Source: Arthrobacter wenxiniae (GTDB lineage: Bacteria > Actinomycetota > Actinomycetes > Actinomycetales > Micrococcaceae). Taken from it: a stretch of DNA of 64,000 nucleotides. Both the position numbers and the translations under genes were made by a program. This document shows, one piece after another, positions 57,350 through 64,000 of the stretch (within the stretch, counting starts at the first letter, position 1; each line of letters opens with the position of its first letter). The DNA is taken from contig NZ_JAAMFM010000003.1 of assembly GCF_013376105.1 (NCBI RefSeq), forward strand, positions 124,001 to 188,000, read 5' to 3'. The notes under the pieces were generated by a model, which saw only the letters and a program-made list of their open reading frames with translations, was not told the origin of the DNA and searched no databases.

Positions 57350-60300
57350 ATGACTTTGACTATCACCTACCCCGCCGCGCTTCCCGTCTCGGAGCGCCGC
57401 GAGGACCTCATGGCCGCCATCGCCGCCAACCAGGTCACCATCATCGCCGGCGAGACGGGCTCCGGAAAGACCACCCAGATCCCCAAAATGTGCGTGGAGC
57501 TGGGATTGGCGGAGAAGGGCCTGATCGGCCACACCCAGCCGCGCCGCCTCGCCGCCCGCACGGTGGCTGAGCGCATCGCCAGCGAACTCGACGTCAAGAT
57601 CGGCGAGGAAGTGGGCTTCCAGGTCCGCTTTACCGGCCACGTGGGACCGCAGACCAAGATCAAGCTCATGACGGACGGCATCCTGCTCGCCGAAATCCAG
57701 CGCGACCGCCTCCTGCGCAAATATTCCGTCATCATCATCGACGAGGCCCACGAGCGCTCCCTGAACATCGACTTCATCCTCGGCTACCTGCGCCAGATCC
57801 TGCCCCAGCGCAAGGACCTGAAGGTCATCATCACCTCGGCCACGATCGATCCTGAGCGCTTCGCCGAGCACTTCGCCTCCCCCGAGGGGCCGGCCCCCAT
57901 CATCGAGGTCTCCGGGCGCACCTTCCCCGTGGAGATCCGCTACCGCCCGCTGTCCGGCCCCGCCTCCGGGGAGAACGACGACGACCCCGCCTCCCCTCCC
58001 GACAGCCGGGCGGCGGACCGGCACCGCGACGGCGGCAACGACGAGGAGGACCGGGACCCGCTCGACGCCGTGTGCGACGCCGTGGACGAACTCTCCCGCG
58101 AAGCGCCCGGGGACATCCTGATCTTCTTCTCCGGCGAGCGCGAAATCCGCGACGCGGCAGAAGCCCTGCGCGGCCGGGCCAAGACCAATCCGCGGCTCCG
58201 CGACGTCCAGATCCTGCCGCTCTTCGCCCGGCTGTCGCTGGCCGAACAGCACGCCGTATTCACCCCCGGCAGCCGCAGGCGGATCGTGCTGGCCACCAAC
58301 GTCGCGGAAACCTCGCTGACCGTGCCCGGCATCAAGTACGTCATCGACCCCGGCACAGCCCGCATTTCGCGCTACTCGCACCGGACCAAGGTCCAGCGCC
58401 TGCCCATCGAGCGGGTGTCGCAGGCCTCCGCGAACCAGCGCTCGGGCCGCTGCGGCCGCGTGTCCGACGGCATCTGCATCCGCCTGTACTCCGAGGAGGA
58501 CTTCAAAGCCCGCAGCGAGTTCACCGACCCGGAAATACTGCGCACCAACCTGGCGGCCGTCATCCTGCAGATGGCTGCCATGGGCGTGGCGAAGGGGCCC
58601 AAGGACGTGGAGCAGTTCCCGTTCGTCCAGCCGCCTGACTCCCGGGCGATCACCGACGGCGTCACCCTGCTGCGCGAGCTGGGCGCGGTGGACGCCCAAG
58701 GCGCGATCACCGGCGTCGGACGCCAACTCTCCCAGCTCCCGGTGGATCCGCGGCTGGGACGGATGATTGTGGAGGCCGCGAAGCGCGGTGTGGCCGCGGA
58801 AGTCATGGTGCTCGCGGCCGCCCTGACCATCCAGGACCCGCGCGAGCGCCCCCAGGGGGACGCCACCAACAAGCAGCAGCTCGCCACGGAAAAGCACAAG
58901 CGCTTCCAGGACGAAAATTCAGACTTCACCGGCTTCCTGAACCTCTGGCGGTACATCAAGGACAAGCAGTCCGAGCTGTCCTCCAGCGCGTTCCGGCGCC
59001 TGTGCAAGGCCGAATTCATCAACTACCTGCGGGTGCGCGAGTGGCAGGACCTGTTCGCCCAGCTCAAGCAGATGGGCAAGCCCCTGGGCATCAAGGTCTC
59101 CGGCAACGACCTTGACCCGGTGGCGAACCACGACGCCATCCACATGTCCCTGCTGACCGGGCTGCTGAGCCACATTGGGCTCTACGACCAACGCAAGCGC
59201 GAGTATGCCGGCGCGCGGGGCACCAGGTTCATGGTGTTCCCGGGCTCGGCCCTGTTCAAGAAGTCCCCCGACTGGGTCATGGCCGCCGAACTGGTGGAAA
59301 CATCCCGGCTGTGGGCCCGCGTGGCCGCGAAGTTCGATCCCCTGTGGGCCGAGCAGGTGGCCCCGGACCTGGTCAAGCGCAGCTACAGCGAGCCGCACTG
59401 GTCCAAGAAGATGGGCTCCGTCATGGCGCACGAGAAGGTCACCCTGTACGGGGTGCCGATCGTGCCGGACCGGCGCATCCACTACGGCCGGATCGACCCC
59501 GAGCTCAGCCGTGAGCTGTTCATCCGCCATGCCCTCGTGGAGGGCGACTGGCACACCAGCCACAAGTTCTTCCACCGCAACCAGGCCGTGCTGGCCGAGG
59601 TGGAGGAGCTCGAGACGCGCATGCGTCGCCGCGACCTGCGCGTGGACGATGAAACCCTGTTTGAGTTTTATGACGAGCGCGTGGGCGCCGAGGTGGTCTC
59701 CGAGCGCCACTTCGACAAGTGGTGGAAGGCCGCGCGTCACGAAAACCCCGCGTTGCTCGACTTCGACACCCACGTGGTCATGGCCGAGGAAGCCGGGCTC
59801 GACGAGGCGGCGTTCCCCAAGACCTGGACCGAGGGCGAGTTTGAGCTGCCCCTCTCCTACGAGTTCCATCCCACGGCGCCCGGGGCCACCCCCAACCCGT
59901 CCGACGGCGTGACCGTGCAGGTGCCGCTGCTTTTCCTGAACCAGCTGCACGAGGCGCCGTTCCGCTGGCAGATACCGGGGCTGCGGGCGGAGCTGGTGAC
60001 GGCACTCATCAAGTCGCTGCCCAAGGCCGTGCGGAAGAACTTCATCCCGGCACCCGATGTGGGACGGCAGGCGGCCGCTGCGCTGGCCGAGGACTTTGAC
60101 CCGGCGGTGGACGCCCTGGAACCGTCCCTGGAGCTGGCCCTGCGGCGGATCAAGGGGCACATCATCCCGCCGGGCTCCTGGAACTGGGACGCCGTGCCGT
60201 CGCACCTGCGCATGGCGTTCTCCGTCGTGGACAGGGACGGCCGCATTCTGGAGGAGGGCCAGAACCTCGCCGAGCTGCAGTCGACGCTCGCCGGCGCCAC

Positions 60301-61333
60301 GCGCCGCGCCATCGCCGAACAGCTGGGGGCCACGCCGAAGACGGTTTCGCCCCGTGGATCGAGCCCGTCAAGATCGGGGGTTTCGCTCCCCAGCCGCTCC
60401 CCCCACTCGCAAGCTCGCGGCGGGTCCCTCGCGGCCGTGGGCCCAGGCTCAACCACCGAAAGCATTCAGGAACGCTCGGGGCTCACCAACTGGAACGTCG
60501 GAGCGCTGCCGCGCGAGGTGAAACGGCTCGTGTCGGGGCACACCGTGACGGGCTATCCGGCACTGGTGGACGAAGGCGCCGCGGCGGGGCTGCGCGTGTT
60601 CCAGCGCCAGGACGTGCAGGAGTCCGCCATGCGCGGCGGCGTGATCCGCCTGCTCGCATTGAAGGTCCCCTCCCCCGACAGATATGTCCTGGACCACCTG
60701 AGCAACACCGAAAAGCTCACGTTCAGCCAAAACCCGCACGGCTCCGTCACGGACCTGATCGCGGACTGCACGCTCGCCACGATCGACAAGCTGACGCCGG
60801 CGGAACTGCCGTGGAACGAGGCGGACTTCAACGCGCTGTACGAGGTGGTCCGGGCGGAGCTCATTGACACGGTGTTCTCGGTGACCGCCGTCGTTGAACG
60901 CGTCCTGGCCTCGAAGCTGCGCATCGACAAGGCGCTGCGGGCCAGCAACAGCCTGCCGCTCATCAGCGCGCTCAATGACATCAAACAGCAGCTGGAACTG
61001 CTGGTCTTTCCGGGATTTGTGGCGAAGACCGGCTTCGCCCAGCTGAGCCAGCTGCCGCGCTACCTGGCCGCGATCGAGCGGAGGCTGGAGAAGCTGCCGT
61101 CCAACGTGGCCCGGGACGGGCAGTCGATGGCCGCGGTGCAGCGGCTGGAGGACGAGTACGACGACGCCATGGCGGCCCTGCTGCCCGGCCAGCGCTCCAC
61201 CGCGGGGCTGGAGCACGTGCGCTGGATGCTTGAGGAGCTGCGTGTCAGCCTGTTCGCGGTGGAGCTGGGGACCGCCTATTCGGTGTCTGAGAAGCGGGTC
61301 CGCGTGGCGCTGTCCAAGGCCCTGGCCGGCTGA
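57350..61333 (+). CDS. hrpA: ATP-dependent RNA helicase HrpA
   Basis: 1327 aa DEAH-box helicase. Walker A GETGSGKT at 34-41, motif II DEAH in IIIDEAHERSLN, SATIDPERF (motif III region), TNVAETSLTVPGI and QRSGRCGRV (motif VI), followed by the winged-helix/ratchet, OB fold and the long HrpA C-terminal extension. An acidic, Pro/Asp-rich insert (about 205-235) interrupts the helicase core between the RecA lobes. In E. coli HrpA resolves stalled or collided ribosomes. Its TGA lies back-to-back with the stop of the converging MFS gene. Confidence 0.95.
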   Translation: MTLTITYPAALPVSERREDLMAAIAANQVTIIAGETGSGKTTQIPKMCVELGLAEKGLIGHTQPRRLAARTVAERIASELDVKIGEEVGFQVRFTGHVGPQTKIKLMTDGILLAEIQRDRLLRKYSVIIIDEAHERSLNIDFILGYLRQILPQRKDLKVIITSATIDPERFAEHFASPEGPAPIIEVSGRTFPVEIRYRPLSGPASGENDDDPASPPDSRAADRHRDGGNDEEDRDPLDAVCDAVDELSREAPGDILIFFSGEREIRDAAEALRGRAKTNPRLRDVQILPLFARLSLAEQHAVFTPGSRRRIVLATNVAETSLTVPGIKYVIDPGTARISRYSHRTKVQRLPIERVSQASANQRSGRCGRVSDGICIRLYSEEDFKARSEFTDPEILRTNLAAVILQMAAMGVAKGPKDVEQFPFVQPPDSRAITDGVTLLRELGAVDAQGAITGVGRQLSQLPVDPRLGRMIVEAAKRGVAAEVMVLAAALTIQDPRERPQGDATNKQQLATEKHKRFQDENSDFTGFLNLWRYIKDKQSELSSSAFRRLCKAEFINYLRVREWQDLFAQLKQMGKPLGIKVSGNDLDPVANHDAIHMSLLTGLLSHIGLYDQRKREYAGARGTRFMVFPGSALFKKSPDWVMAAELVETSRLWARVAAKFDPLWAEQVAPDLVKRSYSEPHWSKKMGSVMAHEKVTLYGVPIVPDRRIHYGRIDPELSRELFIRHALVEGDWHTSHKFFHRNQAVLAEVEELETRMRRRDLRVDDETLFEFYDERVGAEVVSERHFDKWWKAARHENPALLDFDTHVVMAEEAGLDEAAFPKTWTEGEFELPLSYEFHPTAPGATPNPSDGVTVQVPLLFLNQLHEAPFRWQIPGLRAELVTALIKSLPKAVRKNFIPAPDVGRQAAAALAEDFDPAVDALEPSLELALRRIKGHIIPPGSWNWDAVPSHLRMAFSVVDRDGRILEEGQNLAELQSTLAGATRRAIAEQLGATPKTVSPRGSSPSRSGVSLPSRSPHSQARGGSLAAVGPGSTTESIQERSGLTNWNVGALPREVKRLVSGHTVTGYPALVDEGAAAGLRVFQRQDVQESAMRGGVIRLLALKVPSPDRYVLDHLSNTEKLTFSQNPHGSVTDLIADCTLATIDKLTPAELPWNEADFNALYEVVRAELIDTVFSVTAVVERVLASKLRIDKALRASNSLPLISALNDIKQQLELLVFPGFVAKTGFAQLSQLPRYLAAIERRLEKLPSNVARDGQSMAAVQRLEDEYDDAMAALLPGQRSTAGLEHVRWMLEELRVSLFAVELGTAYSVSEKRVRVALSKALAG

Positions 61334-62644
61334 TCAGCGGGACCCGGACGCCCTTTTCGGACGCTCCCGCAACTCCGGGGCACGGCCGCCGGACGCTCCC
61401 GCAGTTTCCAGAAGACGGCCCGCCGGCTCCGTGCCAGCGGAGGGCCTGCCCTTGACCAGGAACAGCGGGGCCGCGAGCGCCAGGACGATCCCTGCCACGA
61501 CCAGGGCAAGCCCGGTGGAGGCGCCGGTCGCCAGCAGGCCCAGGACGACGGCGCCGAGCGATCCGGCAGGCTGGAGCACCATGGAGGCGAGGGAGAGGAC
61601 CGTGGCCCGGTGTCCGGCGTCGACCTCGCCATGGAGCATGGTCTCGTAGACCGCCCCAAGGGCGCTGTGCACGGCGTACGTGGCGAAGAACGCCGCCATC
61701 AGGCCCAGCGGGCCGGCCACCAGTCCCATGACCACGACCATGGCCCCCTGGCAGGCCACGAGGACCATGGACACGGCAGGCATGGACCAGCGGCGCAGCA
61801 GCAGGGGGACGGCCGCGGCCCCCGCCGCGGAAATGCCCCACGCGGCGGCGGACACGGGGCCCATCATTGTCCCGGCCGAATCGGCGCTGCCGAGGATTTC
61901 CGACAGCCGGATGGGCATGAACTGTTCAAAGCCAACCATGCCGAATCCGAGGAACAGGCCCACCGCCAGCAGGGCCCGCAGCGCACGGTTTCCGGCGACA
62001 ATGCGGGCCCCGTCCAGAATTCCCCGGGGCGTTTGGAGGATTGAAGCGAACAGCTTCCCCGCCCGGGCGCTGCGGTCCTCGTGCATCAGCAGAGCGGTCA
62101 GCGTGATCTGGAACAGCGTCAGTGCCGCCGCCACCAGGTACGGCGTGCCCAAGGCGTCGAAGGCGGCCACAGGATGCCAGGCAACCAGCCCGCCCCCGAG
62201 GACGGCTCCGCTGGCGATGGCCAGCCCGGTCACCGTCCCTGCACCGGAAATGCCGGTGGCCACCGTCTCCCCCGCGCCAGCCGCGATGGTTTCATCGACG
62301 TACCAGGCGTTCAGGGGCCCGCTGTCCAGGGCACGGAACACGCCGGCCAGCGCGGACGCCGCCATGAACCAGCCCAGGCTGTGCGCGAAGGCGAAGACCC
62401 CGTACGAGGCCAGCGCAAACACGGACGAGGCAACCAGCAGCGGCTTCCGCCCCAGCGAATCGGCGAAGCCGCCGGTGGGGAGTTCCAGGAACAGCACCAC
62501 GATCCCCTGCACGGCCACCACGGCGCCGAGTTCGGCAATGCTCAGGCCGCGCTCGAGCGGCAGCAGGGCATAGATGGGAATGAGCATTCCGGTGGGCAGC
62601 CAGCGCAGTCCCGTCAGGACCCAGAATTTACGCCGGAGGGTCAT
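61334..62644 (-). CDS. MFS transporter, drug-efflux-like
   Basis: 436 aa, twelve TM helices, with LPTGGFADSLGRKPLL as the MFS motif A between TM2 and TM3. No signature naming a substrate. The start overlaps the stop of the ArsR-type regulator gene (ATGA), so regulator and transporter form one unit; efflux of a toxic compound sensed by the regulator is the simplest reading. The C-terminus is Arg/Pro-rich. Confidence 0.88.
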   Translation of the reverse strand: MTLRRKFWVLTGLRWLPTGMLIPIYALLPLERGLSIAELGAVVAVQGIVVLFLELPTGGFADSLGRKPLLVASSVFALASYGVFAFAHSLGWFMAASALAGVFRALDSGPLNAWYVDETIAAGAGETVATGISGAGTVTGLAIASGAVLGGGLVAWHPVAAFDALGTPYLVAAALTLFQITLTALLMHEDRSARAGKLFASILQTPRGILDGARIVAGNRALRALLAVGLFLGFGMVGFEQFMPIRLSEILGSADSAGTMMGPVSAAAWGISAAGAAAVPLLLRRWSMPAVSMVLVACQGAMVVVMGLVAGPLGLMAAFFATYAVHSALGAVYETMLHGEVDAGHRATVLSLASMVLQPAGSLGAVVLGLLATGASTGLALVVAGIVLALAAPLFLVKGRPSAGTEPAGRLLETAGASGGRAPELRERPKRASGSR

Positions 62645-63201
62645 GACGGCTTCTTCGGCAGGGCCAGCAGGTGCCAGGCGACTGGCTTGGCCCGCGGGTC
62701 ACTGGACCCGCGGGCCCGGTAGCTCTCAACGAGCTCCTCCATGCGGGCCAGCAGTTCCGCCGCATCCTCGGCGGTGATCCTGAGCAGGTAGTCATTCACG
62801 CCCAAGATTCCCTGCCATTCCGGCGCAAAATCTCCGCGCAGGTACTCCTCCACGTTGCCCAGCAGATATTGCACGTTGGAGCGGACAGCGGACTCCATCA
62901 GCGTCCGGCCACCCTCGTCGCCGCTGAACTTCCCCGCATGGAAGTTCGTCTGCGCGTGCAACGCCTTCCACCGCCTTTCCCGCCGCGAGTGCTGTTCGTC
63001 GTCATCGCCGACGAAGCCGTAGCGTTCCAGCTGGCGAAGGTGGTACGACGTCGAGCCGCTGGATTCCCCCAGCCGCCGGCCGAGCTCGGATGCCGTGGCC
63101 GGACCGGACTCGCGCAGAAGGCCCAGAATCTTCATGCGCAGCGGACTCGCGATTGCCTTGAGCGTGTCAAGGTCGTCAACAATCTTCTCTGACTTGTCCA
63201 T
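62641..63201 (-). CDS. ArsR-type HTH transcriptional regulator
   Basis: 186 aa. N-terminal winged HTH: LKAIASPLRMKILGLLRES, ASELGRRLGESSGSTSYHLRQLERYGFV. The C-terminal ~100 residues are longer than in metal-sensing ArsR proteins and have no metal-binding Cys pair, so a small-molecule ligand is more likely. ATG 63201 rather than 63222. Two TTTGCAAA palindromes overlap its promoter, which suggests autoregulation together with the downstream MFS gene. Confidence 0.92.
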   Translation of the reverse strand: MDKSEKIVDDLDTLKAIASPLRMKILGLLRESGPATASELGRRLGESSGSTSYHLRQLERYGFVGDDDEQHSRRERRWKALHAQTNFHAGKFSGDEGGRTLMESAVRSNVQYLLGNVEEYLRGDFAPEWQGILGVNDYLLRITAEDAAELLARMEELVESYRARGSSDPRAKPVAWHLLALPKKPS

Positions 63202-63208
63202 GCCCCCA

Positions 63209-63251
63209 AGAATAGACCGCAAAGAAACCTTTGCAAAGATAAATTTGCAAA
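63209..63251 (-). promoter_or_regulatory. Promoter and operators of the ArsR-MFS operon
   Basis: Two TTTGCAAA palindromes (63230-63237 and 63244-63251), 14 bp centre to centre. The proximal one contains the -35 TTGCAA; after 16 bp comes -10 TATTCT (63209-63214). Only 7 nt separate the -10 from the ATG, so the transcript may be leaderless. Confidence 0.6.
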
Positions 63252-63264
63252 AACTTTATTGCGC

Positions 63265-63951
63265 CTACACCCGTCCGCCCGGGCCCGGGCTGGCGTGCGC
63301 CTGAACGATGCGGGGCGCCTGCGGGTCCGCGTTGTCCACCACCCTCGTGGCGTGCATCCAAGGGCTGGCGTCAGCGAAGTACAGCCGCTGGCCCCCGACA
63401 TACCGGCGCATGCCTGGATCGTCCGGGTTTTCCGGTGTGCCGTCGCGCAGGGCCATGCGGCGGGCCGTCTCGGTGAACGGCACGTCAAGGAATACTGAGT
63501 AATCCCACCGCCGGGCCAGTTCGCGGCGGTGCAGGAACATGCCCTCCACGATGCACACCGTGCCGGGGGCCGCATGCACCAGCGGCGCGTCCAGCCGGAC
63601 GTCCCGGCCGTGGTCGGTCGCGGCAGCGCGGTAGACGCCGTCGCCCTGCAGGCCGAACGGAGCGAGGACGTGCCGTGCCAGGGACGGGTAGTCGTAGCTG
63701 TCCAGCCAAAACCCTTCCGGCGAGTGGCGCCCGCGGCGGTGTCGCACGGCCCGAAGGTTCAGAAAATCATCGGCGTGGATGAGGACCACGCGGCGTCCGA
63801 GCTTTTTCAGTGCGGCCGCATATGCCGTGGCGAAGGTCGTTTTCCCGCTGCCGTCCACACCGTCAACTGCCACCAGCATGTAGCCGGAGGCACAGGCAGG
63901 CGTTTCGGCGGCCAGCGCGTTGACCAGTTGGTCACGGATTCCCAAGGCCAT
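63265..63951 (-). CDS. Uridine kinase-like P-loop protein
   Basis: 228 aa from ATG 63951; the frame is open to 63981. Walker A GVDGSGKT at 31-38 in VAVDGVDGSGKTTF, VVLIHADDFLN (substrate Asp), CIVEGMFLHR as Walker B-like strand, and a lid region RRMALRDG. It fits uridine/cytidine kinase or related nucleoside-kinase-like ATPases; many actinobacterial members have no proven substrate. It ends 14 bp upstream of the regulator's operators and could read into that operon. Confidence 0.85.
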   Translation of the reverse strand: MALGIRDQLVNALAAETPACASGYMLVAVDGVDGSGKTTFATAYAAALKKLGRRVVLIHADDFLNLRAVRHRRGRHSPEGFWLDSYDYPSLARHVLAPFGLQGDGVYRAAATDHGRDVRLDAPLVHAAPGTVCIVEGMFLHRRELARRWDYSVFLDVPFTETARRMALRDGTPENPDDPGMRRYVGGQRLYFADASPWMHATRVVDNADPQAPRIVQAHASPGPGGRV

Positions 63952-64000
63952 GCGCCTCACCCAATTTTCGCCGCTCCACAAACCCCCGCAGCTGCGGGAG

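Overview
The window is a stretch of high-GC actinobacterial chromosome, most likely from an Arthrobacter-like member of the Micrococcaceae. The basis is the GC-rich third codon positions, frequent GTG/TTG starts, NucS (the actinobacterial mismatch-repair nuclease) and a long minus-strand housekeeping block: argS - lysA/hom - thrC - thrB - rho - prfA - prmC - tsaC - wecA-like - atpI/atpZ-like - atpBEFHAGDC - DUF2550. This order is close to that of Mycobacterium tuberculosis. The genus is inferred from gene content and is not proven.

Layout. 1-9.5 kb: an ABC ATPase, a cysteine-less YbbN-type thioredoxin/TPR protein, a large three-pass surface protein of unknown function, an AI-2E-family permease, an alpha/beta hydrolase, a small zinc-ribbon protein, nucS, nagA and a cold-shock gene with a strong terminator. 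9.6-13.7 kb: an overlapping pair, a membrane esterase followed by an MprF-like (DUF2156) lipid aminoacyl-transferase candidate, which may make and trim aminoacyl lipids. 13.8-22.3 kb: DUF2550 gene and the complete F1Fo ATP synthase operon with two small accessory membrane proteins. 22.4-27.4 kb: surface-polysaccharide genes (WecA-like phosphotransferase, CapD/PglF-like dehydratase, two divergent family-2 glycosyltransferases). 27.5-39.7 kb: tsaC, prmC, prfA, rho, thrB, thrC, a lysA-hom reading frame and argS.

At 39.7-43.4 kb an Lrp/AsnC regulator precedes a ThDP-dependent enzyme, with two regulator-like palindromes 42 bp apart between them, then a CynX-type MFS gene. From 43.5 kb the content is more accessory: tRNA-Arg(CCG), a GH1 beta-glucosidase whose stop codon lies in the CTAG target of an IS1182-type element, an AhpD-like protein, a membrane protein, an overlapping histidine kinase/response regulator/methyltransferase operon, an isochorismatase-family pseudogene, a DUF222-HNH protein, a GNAT, a membrane protein, hrpA, an ArsR-type regulator with an MFS partner, and a uridine-kinase-like protein.

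The most unusual feature is one uninterrupted frame (35145-38012) joining complete diaminopimelate decarboxylase and homoserine dehydrogenase, two enzymes of opposite branches of the aspartate pathway. Others worth a second look are the two-module histidine kinase with a dead first DHp, the tandem repeats inserted in the catalytic domain of the MprF-like protein, and the paired Lrp/AsnC-type operators. No CRISPR array, prophage or integrase was seen.
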